From positions 70,025,686-70,089,685 of the forward strand of contig CM070553.1 in the NCBI GenBank assembly GCA_036346405.1: a stretch of 64,000 bases of DNA. Reading direction: 5' to 3'. Source of the stretch: Phyllostachys edulis (taxonomy: Eukaryota > Streptophyta > Magnoliopsida > Poales > Poaceae). The notes under the pieces were generated by a model. That model was given only the letters and a program-made list of their open reading frames with translations. It did not search any database and was not told the DNA's origin. The number at the start of each line of letters is the position of its first letter. Positions within the stretch are counted from its first letter, which is position 1. Position numbers and translations under genes: made by a program. This document shows positions 47,701-57,930 of this stretch, in pieces.

Positions 47701-48222
47701 GAGGTCATGGCCTTTAGATTTAGATCTAAGGGCTACGACCTCACCAAGGCGGAGGACCTTGCCGTGATGTTTTTCAGAGGAGGTCGTGGCCTTTGGATCT
47801 CAATCCAACGGCTCGACCTCAACAAATAGCTAAAAGGGAGGTCTCGTTAGTTAGATTGAGAGGAGGAGGTCGTGACCATGGATTTTGATCCAATGGCTGT
47901 GACCTCATCAAGGTGGGATGTAGACTTTGAGGTTTGACACCTGTGGAGGTCATGACCGTGGATCTTTGATCCAACGGCCGTGACCTCATGTAGGTGGGAT
48001 GTTTGCTTAGCTTACGGTGAGGGGAGGTCGGGGCCGTGGATCTTGAATCCAAGGGCCAAGACCTCAACAAGGTGGAAGGTGGTTTTGAGGTTTGATAACA
48101 AGGGGAGGTCAGGCCGGTTGGATCTTAATCAAGGGCCAAGACCTCAACAAGGTGGGAGGTCTTGCGGTGTTGATCATGAGGAGGTCGTGGTCTTGGATGT
48201 AAATCCAACGGCTACGACCTGA
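47701..48222. repeat. A-family U3 palindrome array (clearest copy)
   Basis: Seven units start at 47701, 47780, 47866, 47946, 48024, 48105 and 48181, spaced 76-86 bp. The unit at 47946 reads GAGGTCATGACCGTGGATC on one side and GATCCAACGGCCGTGACCTC on the other. Central dyads vary (GGATCTTTGATCC, GGATTTTGATCC) while staying symmetric. Confidence 0.85.
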
Positions 48223-48796
48223 TCAAAGTGGAGAGGGAGGTCTGCTGGGGGTGCAGACATGGTCGGGCTGGACCAGCTTTGAACATGGCTAGCCCAAGGA
48301 ACAGTGTAGGCTTTTGAATTTAGTTTTTAACAGCTGAAACTTAGCGGAATTATTTGAGATAGCAAATGAACTCCAAATTTAATGAATTTTTAACTGGAGC
48401 TTGCTGGCCATGAGATTAACCTTACATAAAATTTCCAGAGGTTATTATGCAATGCATTTTTCTCAGGAAATTCATGAAGGTTGGTTAAAGGATTGTTTTA
48501 CCTCCAAAATTTATCAAACTAGTTTTACCACTTGTGATATTTGTCGGAGGGGTCCCACATCAGTTTTTTGGGACCAAGGAAAATACTTTCCAATTGTTGG
48601 GCACAAGATTTTAAGATAATGGGAAAAGGAATTTGACTTTTGGTCAACAAGAGCTTTGTGTTTTTGGATTACACAACTCTTGGACAAGAATTACATGAGA
48701 TTTTAGGGGTTTTCAAGTTGTGAGAAAAAGTTTTAATTTCTACACATATAATTATACTTGAATAACCCTAATTACACATTTGGGATGTTACAAAAT

Positions 48797-48806
48797 CTCT
48801 CCCCTT
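48797..48806 (-). other. Polypurine tract of element E
   Basis: The minus strand reads AAGGGGAGAGATTT directly before the LTR start TGTAACATCCC. A purine run at this place primes plus-strand DNA synthesis. It confirms orientation and the 3' LTR assignment. Confidence 0.85.
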
Positions 48807-48835
48807 ACGGAAATCCCGCCGAGATTTGGCTCACT

Positions 48836-49182
48836 CAGTAAGAAAGAAAGATGGATAGTCCGCACGCAGACGCATCTTCTCTTTCCCAAGTAGCCTCATC
48901 CTCGTAATGGTTTGACCACTGAACTTTAAGGAACTTGATGGTCTTATTCCTTGTCCTTCGCTCGACTCATCGAGCACGCAAAGCAGGTGCTCGCGATAGG
49001 TCAAATCGGGTTGACATCGAGAGTTTCCAACGGAGCTTCCTCGGTTGGAACACGAGGTACTTCTTAAGCCGGGACACATGGAAAACATCATGTACCCTCA
49101 AGTGCAGCCGGCAACTCCAACTTATAGGCAACAGCTCCTTCTTCTCGATAACGCGGTAGGGACCGACATATCGAGGAGCCAA
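48836..49182 (-). pseudogene. pol: Integrase C-terminus (GPY/F) and chromodomain remnant, element E
   Basis: From 49182 downward the frame gives APRYVGPYRVIEKK, the GPY/F module, then LRVHDVFHVSRLKKYL. After a frame change near 49050 it gives QPDLTYREHLLCVLDE, and after further shifts EKMRLRADYPSFF at the end. The last two segments bound the chromodomain of Tekay-type integrases, which in this clade is thought to steer integration to marked heterochromatin. The aromatic-cage region is scrambled by frameshifts, so it is not functional as read. Confidence 0.8.
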
Positions 49183-50000
49183 CTTGCCGCTGACGCCAAA
49201 CGTTGATGGCCCTTCAAAGGAGAGACTTTGAGATAAACAAAGTCATTAGGCTCAAAACGCAACTCACGCCGACGGCGATCCGCATAGCTCTTTTGCCTAG
49301 ATTGAGCTCAGTGCAAACGCCACGAATAAGCCGGACTTGGCGCCGCCTCATTGATTGAGTCCGCCAAAGAGAGGTCTCTCACCGGTCTCTCACCAGTTCA
49401 ACGGGTTCTACACTCTCCCGCATAAGGCCTCAAATGGTGCCATGCCGAGACCGGCCTCGAAAGCTATTGTTATAAGAAAACTTCGGCGAATGGCAAGCAT
49501 TTCTCCCAATGCTTCCCATACGAAGGACACAAGCACGAAGCATGTCTTCCAAAACTTGGTTGACCCTCTCGGTCGACCATCGCTTTGGGGGTGAAATGTC
49601 GTAAAAAGGTAAGACGGGTTCCCATAGCCTTTTGCGTGCTATGCCGTAAACGGAAGTAAAGATGGAGCCACGATCGTAAACGATCGCCTTAGGTACGCCA
49701 TGTAAGCTCACAATCCTAGAGACATAGAGCTCACTAGGTGATCGGTGCGAATCTTGGTCTTGATCGAAGAAAATGAGCCACTTTAGTCAATCGATTGATG
49801 ACGCACCCAAATGGCATCATTTCCTTCGGGACGGGGTAGACCGGTGATGAAATCCATTCCGATCGAATCCCACTTCCACTCCGGAATAGGCAGAGGTCAA
49901 GCGATCCGCTGACGCCGATGTTCGGCCTTGACACGACGACATACGTCGCTTTCAAAGAACGAACTCGCGATCTCCCTCTTCATTCGGGTCCACCAAAATC
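49183..50000 (-). pseudogene. pol: Integrase zinc finger end and catalytic core, element E
   Basis: Going down from 50000 on the minus strand: FWWTRMKREIAS, DVCRRVKAEH (the CC half of the HHCC finger), a stretch with the first catalytic aspartate (GMDFI), VINRLTKVAHFLRSRPRFAP, then HGVPKAIVYDRGSIFTS with the second aspartate and STERVNQVLEDMLRACVL with the glutamate. These are the D,D-35-E residues that insert the DNA copy. At least three frameshifts separate them. The core at 49430-49711 is the longest open piece. Confidence 0.82.
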
Positions 50001-50363
50001 TCTGGCGGAGATCTTGATACATCTTTGTGGCCCCGGATGAATGGATAAAGGAGAATCATGGGCTTCATGAGGATTAAATTCGCAATTCCTCGTCCTTTGG
50101 AACCACAAAGGCGTTGCCTAACCTCACAACACCATGCTCATCCTCGTAAAAGCACTTAGTCGCTCCGTTCTTGACATTTGCCTTAATGTGGCTCACCCAA
50201 TATCCGATCACGAGCGGACTTGATCCGATCCACCAAGGTTGGTTGCACAACCAAGGCAAATGAGAGAACCATGCTCAACTATCTCCAAGTTGAGACGCTG
50301 GAATGCCTCGAGAAGAGAGGGCGAATGCTCCTAAGCACTAAGGCATTACAATGCGCTTTATGA
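50001..50363 (-). pseudogene. pol: RNase H-integrase linker, element E
   Basis: It contains FQRLNLEIVEH and, from 50259, PWLCNQPWWIGSSPL, SHIKANVKNGATKCFYEDEH and GVVRLGNAFVVPKDEELR, the segment also seen at 29458-29671 in F. The start of the HHCC finger would fall near 50000-50060. The frame is interrupted more than once. Confidence 0.7.
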
Positions 50364-50942
50364 TTAAGCGCATCGGCAATCTACATTAGCCTTGCCCGGA
50401 TGGTAGTGAATACCCATATCATAATCCTTGATCAACTCCAACCATCTCCTTTGCCTAAGGTTCAGGTCAGGTTGGGTGAACAAATACTTAAGGCTCTTGT
50501 GATCCGAATACACTTCACAACGATTACCAATTAGGTAATGTCGCCAAATCTTAAGTGCATGAATCACAGAAGCCAACTCCAAATCATGAGTAGGGTAGTT
50601 AAGTTCATGAGGTCTCAATTGCCTTGATGCATAGGCCACTACCTTGCCTTCTTGCATAAGGACACAACCGAGGCCTCGACGAGAAGCATCGCAAAAGATA
50701 TCGAAGCTTCGATGGATATCAGGAAGAACAAGAACAGGAGCGGTGGTCAACCGCTTCTTGAGTATTTGGAAACTCGCGTACAGCTGGTGCTCACGTAGCT
50801 TGCCTAACACAAGCTTCAGATGCTCGGCGTGTTCCTCATCGTTCTGGGAGTAGATAAGGATATCATCGATGAAGACCACGACAAACTTATCCAAATACTC
50901 CATGAATACCGAATTCATGAGGTTCAGAACAAGGCAGAGCAT
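50364..50942 (-). pseudogene. pol: RT palm end fused to RNase H by an in-frame deletion, element E
   Basis: This 192-codon open frame gives VVVFIDDILIYSQN, with the RT catalytic Asp pair near residues 26-27, then KLREHQLYA joined directly to SFQILKKRLTTAPVL. RNase H follows with DASRRGLG, the LELAS glutamate and YSDHKSLKYL. In intact relatives about 75-85 residues of RT thumb/connection lie between LYA and SFQ; here they are missing without loss of frame (junction near 50775). The polymerase could not work without this part. RNase H is complete in its motifs, but the frame ends soon after HYHPGKANV. Confidence 0.85.
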
Positions 50943-51310
50943 TGGTTAAGCCAAATGACATGACAAAGGTACTCATACAAGCCGTGAGCGAGTAGAGAAC
51001 GCCGTTTTGGAATATCCTCAGTCGAATACTGAACTCGATGATATCCCACTCTCAAATCAATCTTGGAGAAAACTCGAGCTCCAGCTAATTGATTGAAGAG
51101 ATCGCCAATGCGGGCAATGGATACTTGTTCTTCATCGTCACTTCATTAAGTGGATTTATAATCGACGACATGCGTAAAATACCGCCCTTCTTCTTTACGA
51201 AGATAGCCGACAACCCCACGGAGATGAGCTAGGCGAATGAACCCTTCTCTTGCAGCTCACTTAATCGCTTCTTCAATTCCACCAACTCGCTCGGTGGCAT
51301 CCGATAAGGC
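50943..51310 (-). pseudogene. pol: RT N-terminal half, element E
   Basis: Fragments in shifting frames include ELQEKGFIR, VVDYKST, ARVFSKIDLRVGYH (motif A, with the first catalytic aspartate, near 51060) and FVMSFGLTNA. They align in order with the front of a Ty3/gypsy RT. Stops follow VVDYKST, and the motif-A stretch and the YEYLCHV stretch are in different frames. Confidence 0.75.
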
Positions 51311-51474
51311 CTCTTTGAGATAAGGGCGTACCAGAGCCAACTCAATGACAAACTCGAGGTCTCGAACGGGTGGCATTCCCTAAGATTCAAGGAAAGACAT
51401 CAACAAAGTCACAAACTGTTGGGACTTCGCTAATATCTAGAGCGGCTTCGCTTCAAGCGCCAAGAGATGCGGAT

Positions 51475-51896
51475 CTAGCGCCTTCGGTGAAGCTTAACCC
51501 GCCACGGAGGAGCTAGACAGAGATGAGCCTCTGGCGAATCGATTTGCCCCATGTGCTGGGACAACCAATCCATGCCAAGAATCACATCAAGACTCGCTGA
51601 ATGGAGAAGGATAAGGTTCGCTAAGAACCCTACGCCTTCGATCTCGATAGGGACATCCCTACACTCGGATTCAGCTCTCAACTCCGAACCAGGAGAGCGA
51701 ATGAGTAGCGGATCGACAATGGAGAGAAAAGAAGCTCTCCGACAGCAGCAAAAGACTCAGAAACAAAGGAATGAGATGCTCCTGAATCAAACAAGACAGT
51801 AGCAGGGTGAGAGTTAACAGAAAGTGTACCTAGCACGACGTCGGGTGCCTCCTGAGCCTCCTCTGCAGTGACGGCGTTGACGCGACCACTACCCAC
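51475..51896 (-). pseudogene. pol: Aspartic protease, element E
   Basis: From 51896 the frame gives VTAEEAQEAPDVVLGTLSVN and then LFDSGASHSFVSESF, with the DSG catalytic motif of retroviral-type aspartic proteases. After a frameshift near 51685 it continues through DVPIEIEGVGFLANLI and VILGMDWLSQHMGQID, the conserved ILGMDWL end of the domain. Protease cuts gag-pol into mature proteins. Element D has the same domain at 59137-59418. Confidence 0.85.
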
Positions 51897-51897
51897 G

Positions 51898-52918
51898 CCT
51901 TTGGGTAGCTGGGACGATCTTCCGTCCCGAGATGCACCACCTCTCGCCCGCGTCCTCCATTAGGACGAGGGGTCGCTCTCGCCTTCTTAGGGCATTGGTT
52001 CGCATAATGCCCCTTCGTTGCATGAGAAGCATGTGACCCCACCGCCGGGTTATGGGGCCGCACGACTCAGAGGTGCACGGATCGAGACACGGCTCATGGA
52101 AGGACGAGGAACAGGGGTGACCTCGGGCGCCAAGAGTGAGAGTGGTACCGAGATCGCTCAAGCGGGACAGAGGAACTCGCCTCGATGACTTATGGGCCTC
52201 CCACTTGCGCTTATGGAGTCCATAAGCTCCCGAGCCGCATGCTCGCCGACGATGGCCTTGTCGACCAAGGTCTGAAAATCGTGAAAGTCGACAATGGATA
52301 GCTTGTCCTTCTCCTCGCATAAGCCACGCTGAACTTGGCCTCGCTTAGCCATATCGGTGGCCACGCCCTCGTGAGCATAACGAGCTAGATGGTTGAACTC
52401 AGAGACATACTCCATGATCGAGCCACGCCTTGCTTGAGCGCGAAGAAACTCCCCTTCTTGATCTCCATCAAGCCGGCAGGATGTGAGCCCGCGGAAGGCA
52501 AGACGAACTCCTCCCAAGAAACGGTGTGGTCTGCGGGCTGCATGGCGAGAAAGCTCTCCCACCATGACAAAGCCGCACCTCGAGCCGGTGCGATGCAAAC
52601 AGCGCCTTCTCGTGCTCCCGGCATCGCGATGCGGAGCTTACGCCCACCGCACGGCCAATCGCTCAGATCCAACGGGTCCTCGACCGAAAAGGTAGGGGCC
52701 GAGTACGAAGAAACTCCGCGAGTCCTCCACGCGGCCGATGGGCGTTCCTTGCCCGGATCCCGGCTCCGAAGTGCAAGGTGTTGCGCGATGATGTCCAAGA
52801 GAACTCTCCGGCCATCCGCGGTTGCGCCGATCCAAGAAGAACCTCGCCATGGTCGGAGGAGGAGGAAGCTCTCGTCCCGACCACCGATCGCCTTGGCCGC
52901 TACGAAAAGGCCCGCCAT
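51898..52918 (-). pseudogene. gag: Gag, element E (frameshifted)
   Basis: ATG at 52918 follows an acceptor-like AACAGG. Readable pieces in order: APTFSVEDPLDLSDW, GAALSWWESFLAMQPADHTV, SWEEF, HPAGLMEIKKG, then from another frame EYVSEFNHLARYAHEGVATD and FQTLVDKAIVGEHAARELMD, and finally the knuckle, where CFSCNEG and GHYANQCPKK lie in different frames near 52010. The order matches the 58161-58967 gag of D (ASEWWDNY, TWGEFVRAF, FNQLARYAP, FHCNETGHYANKC). Three or more 1-2 bp shifts prevent a full product. Confidence 0.82.
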
Positions 52919-52950
52919 CCTGTTACAAGGAATTTTTGGTTAGCAACTAT
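52919..52950 (-). promoter_or_regulatory. Branch-point and splice-acceptor-like site before E gag
   Basis: The minus strand reads TTGCTAACC, about 20 nt of AT-rich sequence, TTCCTTGTAACAG, then G and the gag ATG. CTAAC is a textbook plant branch-point match and the spacing to AG is normal. Compare 17708-17716 and 57922-57930. Confidence 0.4.
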
Positions 52951-53677
52951 ACCTGAAAACAAAGCCTTAAAGAAAGCAAAAGCGATCGACTAGGGGAATA
53001 GAATATCACCCCAAACGAAGGCCAAAATCAGCGGTTATTTAAACTTTAAAAAGCTTCTAAAGGACTCTAAAAACAGCCAAGAAACACCAAAAGCAAGGCT
53101 CAACTTCTCAACTCAACTAACCCGTATTGAACGAACGAGTAATTGGTCGAGAAGATCAAAAATCAGATTGTAGGGTGAGAGCTAATGCTACTAAAGAGCA
53201 AGGTTAAATCAGCAAAATAAGGGTTAGATACTTAGCTAACTAGTATCACATCTTACCCTTTTATTCCCACAAGTTTTAGTTGATTAACCTCTCATTATCT
53301 ATCCTAATTAGAAACCTTTGAGACTGCTGTCCGGAAATTTGATGCTTGCTGTCCAGATTTCAGATCCAAGCTCCTTGTCGAATCACCGACTCCAACTTCA
53401 AAACCTTGTAGTTGGCAGCTCACACTTCAATTTGCCAATCTCATTGGTTCTCCCAAAAACCCAGTGTTAATCGATAACAACTATTTTGTAGAAGGGAAGA
53501 GAGGAAAACAACTTTTAAAACTTAAATTAGAGTGGGATGAGAAGAGAAAGCTAAGATAGGTAAGGAATAAAATCCGAGAATTTTCCTAAGCTTTCAAAAC
53601 TCATTTGATGCTTTGAAAATAGGTTTTCAAAATATCCTAAGGATCTACCAAGCTTATGCATTACTACGGTCATAACG
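52951..53677 (-). other. Untranslated leader of element E
   Basis: About 0.73 kb of AT-rich sequence lies between PBS and gag, with no credible frame. Apart from the acceptor-like end, no structure stands out. Confidence 0.65.
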
Positions 53678-53688
53678 GCTCGATACCA
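53678..53688 (-). other. Primer-binding site, tRNA-iMet type, element E
   Basis: The minus strand reads TGGTATCGAGC, one base shorter than TGGTATCAGAGC at 6263-6274, five bases after the LTR end TCTCTA. It marks the inner edge of the 5' LTR. Confidence 0.88.
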
Positions 53689-53693
53689 ACTTT

Positions 53694-56600
53694 TAGAGAC
53701 CTCGACGTTTATTGAGCTCATAATACTTAGTCATCCAATTGACCCTAGTATTATCAACCAAATAAACCAGTCTCGAGAGATGTATACTCCCGAATGCAAG
53801 ATACATACCTCACAACAAAAGAATGTATCAATTCCATACAACACAAAGAACATAAGCAACAAACCGTGTTAATATTAATAAGGATAGGTTATTACAAAAG
53901 AGGGCCTTTAGGCCAAAAGCAACAAAACTACAAAGATAACAATGAAGCAAAAGTGCCATAAAGATGGCTATAACACAAAGCCAATTAGTGTGCCTTAACC
54001 CTAGGCATCTCGACCGACCGCCAAGCTAGTCGTCAAGAAATCGCAACACGAAGCGCAAAAGAGAGGCTCTTGGAGCTCTCCTTCTTCCTCTGCAACAAAA
54101 GCCACAAAAAATTGCCACAACCACGCGATGAGTACATAAAGTACTCCGCAAGACTTACGTGTGAGATAACAGAACTATAAATAGCTACATGCAAGCTTTA
54201 TTTAAGTGGAGGAGGCTTTAGACTCATTTTAGCATAAAGCAAGATTTATTTGCAATAACATAATAGATTGAAGGCAATTTGGCAAAGCATTTTTAAATGT
54301 TGAAGTAACAACGAGATAATAACATAGTAACAACAACAAGATCAACTCGAAGTGACTAACCCAATAGTCACCACAACAATAGCATGAACTCCCTGCTCAT
54401 ACCAACCATGTCAAGTTTTAATTAAAGGTTGTAGTCTAATTCTTACGGAAATAACCAAGCGTGTCCATAACCTAGGGCGAGGCTATTCAATAGTTTTATC
54501 CCTCAGGGTGTACCAATGTACCCACACGCCGACCGCCTTTCCTTTAAGCACACTACCTTAGGTGTGCCGCACGGCTAAGTCCTACGAGACATTTCCAATG
54601 GACAATGCTAATTCGAGTCGCACAACCCACGGGAGAAAGAGACATCACACAACCTTCCCTAAGCTAATGCTCCCTCCCACATCACACACACATTTTATTT
54701 TTAAAACACACCAACCGAGCGACCCCAATTAACACCGCCCAAAGTACTTAGTCAAGAGGGGTTCCATATGCCCCTCGTGTGGTTAGCACGCAAAATTGCT
54801 TGGATCAATGGCGCAAGAATTCGGTCCTTGTTGACTCAGGCATACCACCACATCCAAAAACCACACCATCCATCCAATATGCCCAAGTCTAAATCAGTCT
54901 TTTATTTTCAGTTTTTCATTTTACAATTAATCAAAGCACAAGTGCTGGACATATAGGAGTAATAATCATTTTGAGTGATCAAGATCATCGACTAAGTCGA
55001 TGATCGCCCAATACTACCGATAGCTAAGCATGTCTAAGCAGTAGGAAACGCAACTACTAAGTGATAAGAGCTCATCCAACGAGCTCAAACCACAGCGAAT
55101 AACCTAGGCTCATTGGTAGTAGAGGATAAAGAATTCCTACAGATTATGCGACTATAGGATTACTAACGACATTTAACACAAAGTAGCATGCATACATAGA
55201 AGTAAAACAATATATTAAGCTTTAAAGTAATGGGACAATGATGGAAATGATCAAACTGCTTGCCTTGTTGCTGTTGCTCAAATTGTGGCAGAGGGTCGCT
55301 CTCGGGATCACCACAAATGTCGGCTTCAACGGAAAAGCGAGAAAGAACCGATAAGAACGATTTAAACACAACAAAGACAGCACAACAAACGAACTCCAAA
55401 TTCTCTGAATTTTCTACAGCAGCAAGGATGATTTTAGGAAATTTTGCAACAAGAACCAATGGATTTGGATTCTCAATGCAAAAGATATGAGCAAAACAAT
55501 TCTGCTCAGCCCTAAAAATTACCAAACTGCACTATTCACTAATTTAATTATGAGGCAACATTTTCTAGAAAAGTGGTGAAGCTGAAATTTTACTGTAAAA
55601 CCAGCACCTCATGAGATGAATAACACAATTGAGTTCACCTCATTTGGAGCTATATTGCACTTTCTATAATTTTTCAAAAACAAGAACTTGAACAAAATTA
55701 TAATGCACAAGTCCTCAATTCCCTAACAGCAACATGCTCAAAACTAATTTTCACAGTGAGTTCATTAATAGAGGAAACAAACAAAGTTGGTCTCACTCAA
55801 AAATAAACCACAGAGCATTAGTTACGATTTTACCGCTAAGCATTGATTTAAGTGTATATTTTAAAGTTGGTTTTAAAATCTAATGGCGAACTGTGCTCTG
55901 GAGTTGAACTCAACTTACAATCATTTTTGGATTAAAGTCAAGTCCAAGACAGAGCCAACATACTTTGAATGACCTCAAATGGATTTAAAATGAGAAAGAT
56001 ATGAAATTCTAAAGTTTATACCTTATTTCAGTTCATAATTAAGAATGTACCGGAATTTCTAAAACCCATAAGGACATGGGAGGACGTGAGCCACAGATCA
56101 TAGATCTAACGGCTCAGACCTCCCAGGTGAACAACGCACACGCCGCTTAGGAGGTCCAGAGGTCCCGACCTCCTAGCAACGCGCAAGTGCGAGATTTAGG
56201 GAGGCCGTGGCCAGAGATGGAGAATCCAACGGACCACAACGATGAGGGAGGTCCGGACGGACCAGATCTAAAGGGGAGGTCCTCAACGGCTGAGATCTTC
56301 CTAAGGAAGATCTAAACTACCAAGATCTCCCGAGGAAGATCTACATCGCCAAGACCTCACAGGAGGTCCCGGACGGTCCAGATGTTCCAAGGAGGTCCTC
56401 GATGGTTCAGATCGTCCGAGGGAGGACCTTGACGGTCAAGATCTACCCGGGAGGTCATGAACGGCCGAGATAACCTAGGGAGGTCCTAAGGAGGTCCTAA
56501 CGCCACTGCACCTCCGTGGAGGTCTCGACGGCCACGATTGCATAAGGGGAGGTCTTGGACGCCCGCATCTCCTGAGGAGGTCTCGATGTCTGACTCCAAT

Positions 56601-57176
56601 AGCGCACGCCGCTGGACATGGAATAAATGCGCGGGACAGCGAGGAGGTCCGCTACGGAGGTCTTAAATGCACGATTAAAGGGTGGATTTAAGGCGCTTAA
56701 GACGCCCATTGATTACAATGATGGGAGCAAATGATTAGCGATTAAAATGGTGAAGCTTTGTCCTAAAACGACAATGACACGCCGGACGTCCGACAAAGAT
56801 CCCGAGCGTGAAGAAGTGGTCTCGCCGGCGATGTAGAGCCCGCCGGTGAGGTTCATGGTACCACCGAGTGCACAATAACGCTGCGCACCTGAAGGACCTC
56901 CTCTCAACGGCGACGGCGGCTTTGAACGCCGGCGAGCCGAGAGGCAAAATCGACCAAAGACGCCAAAACCGAAAAGCAAAAATGAAGCTCGCGACATTCA
57001 AGCCGGTGCCAAAACTTAAGCTCCGCGACATTCATTCATGGGTGCAAGAACTAAAGGACTACCAGGGAGTTACCTGGAGGTCCTTAAGATGCCGGGGAGG
57101 TTGAGGATGGTGATGGCCTGAGTTGGAGAAGATGGGGTTGCTCCACGGCCAAAGTTCCTGCTCCAAGCTCCTCTTT
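53694..57176 (-). repeat. 5' LTR of element E, 5'-truncated (3483 bp retained)
   Basis: It is near-identical by eye to 43325-46820 of the 3' LTR, including shared private variants such as CTAAGCAGTAGGAAACGC. Its inner end is TAGAGACCTCG rather than TGTGAGACCCC. It stops at CAAGCTCCTCTTT (57176), where element D begins, losing U3 and TATA. It contains the palindrome module (54462-54525) and the GAGGTC/AGATCT zone (about 56060-56700). Confidence 0.88.
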
Positions 57177-57652
57177 ACTGGATACTGGGCTGAGATACTT
57201 TGGGAAATGATGCAGCACCTGGGTTACAGGAAGAGGCCAACTTTCCAAGGATTCAAGTACCAGGTGGAAGAACAACAGCTGTGGAGAGTAGAGGTGCTCA
57301 TCTACTCCAACCTCGCACCGGACACCGTCTTCCCGGTCTTTGACGCTCCGATCCGGTGCGATACCTTTGACGATGGCATTCAGGATGCGGCAAGAGAGGC
57401 AGTCCGCCACCTTCGCTACACCTACGATCATCGCCTTCAGGGCACCGGGTTTCATTACTACCCGATGCACATTCCGACTCGGCTCGACAGTACTTTCAAC
57501 TCCGCCAGAGACGAAGATTCTCCCGAGTTGACGCACCAGGTGGATCTGGCTAAGGCTTTGGACTACGCCTATGGGAACACCTTGAATGACTTGCTTACCG
57601 CTCAGAACAGATTACAGGAGGCAGAGGAGAAGTCAAGACCAGAATCATGAGC
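57177..57652 (+). CDS. Unidentified ORF upstream of gag, element D, 5'-truncated
   Basis: The open frame enters from the A LTR (an ATG at 57123 lies in LTR sequence and is not its real start) and gives 158 codons ending TGA at 57650-57652. It begins TGYWAEILWEMMQHLGY, has aromatic- and charge-rich globular-looking sequence, HYYPMHIPTRLDSTFN, and a C-terminal leucine/glutamate helix (NDLLTAQNRLQEAEEK). It is GC-rich with no internal stop or visible frameshift, unlike every other coding trace in the window except the D gag core. It lies 0.28 kb before the gag start and is followed by two AATAAA signals. Extra ORFs near gag occur in some rice gypsy elements, but I do not recognise this one. Function unknown. 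Confidence 0.5.
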
Positions 57653-57794
57653 TAGCTAGCCACAAGGCCGGCGAGGCTAGCTCCAGTGAGCCGGATTATA
57701 CCCCTAGTACCCCATAGTGATTATCTTCCCTTTAGTTCGATCATTAGTTGCGAATTATGAGCTACTGTCTTATTTGTGGTAGCCATAATCTTTG

Positions 57795-57813
57795 AATAAA
57801 ATGAATTAATAAA
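57795..57813 (+). terminator. Two AATAAA polyadenylation-like signals
   Basis: AATAAA at 57795-57800 and 57808-57813 lie 140-160 bp after the ORF ending at 57652 and before gag. They could end a separate short transcript; chance is also possible in this AT-rich stretch. Confidence 0.3.
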
Positions 57814-57921
57814 GGAACTTTTTGGAAAATCTGCTCTTTGTCCTGTGTGCTCTTTGTGTTCTTGGGCTATTAGAATTTACCCTTAGAACTTCCTATCTGC
57901 CTATCTCTCCTAAATCTTTGG

Positions 57922-57930
57922 AGTTCTAGC
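57922..57930 (+). promoter_or_regulatory. Splice-acceptor-like site before D gag
   Basis: CTATCTCTCCTAAATC and TTTGGAG lead to TTCTAGCAG, which abuts ATG at 57931. The CTAAA is a plausible branch point. It mirrors the sites before the gags of E and F. Confidence 0.4.

Larger units (their letters stand above)
43325..48792 (-). repeat. 3' LTR of element E, complete (5468 bp)
   Basis: It runs TGTAACATCCC (48792) to GGGGTCTCACA (43325) on the minus strand and is the only complete, uninterrupted A LTR attached to an internal region. U3 palindromes lie at 48222-47701, the TATA-like box at 47060-47051, the GAGGTC/AGATCT zone at about 46330-45710, a donor-like motif near 44900 and the module at 44163-44100. 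AAACT precedes it at 43320-43324 and would be one side of the target duplication. Confidence 0.92.
43325..57176 (-). mobile_element. Element E: Tekay/Del-like chromovirus retrotransposon, 5' LTR truncated
   Basis: Read on the minus strand: truncated 5' LTR (57176-53694), PBS (53688-53678), leader, gag (from 52918), protease, RT, RNase H, integrase with GPY/F module and chromodomain remnant, PPT (48806-48797) and complete 3' LTR (48792-43325). Gene order and motifs are those of plant Tekay/Del chromoviruses. The two LTRs look very similar over their shared 3.4 kb, yet pol has many frameshifts and an 80-residue-scale deletion in RT. The outer 2 kb of the 5' LTR is replaced by element D, so the second target duplication is lost. 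Confidence 0.92.

Noticed and set aside
47701..48222. AGGTCA-like boxes as nuclear-receptor half-sites
   Set aside because: Plants lack nuclear receptors, and the sequence symmetry is a longer dyad centred on GGAT/ATCC.
57123..57176. ATG at 57123 as the start of the D ORF
   Set aside because: 57123-57176 matches the A LTR of E (compare about 46760-46820), so the first 18 codons come from a chance fusion.
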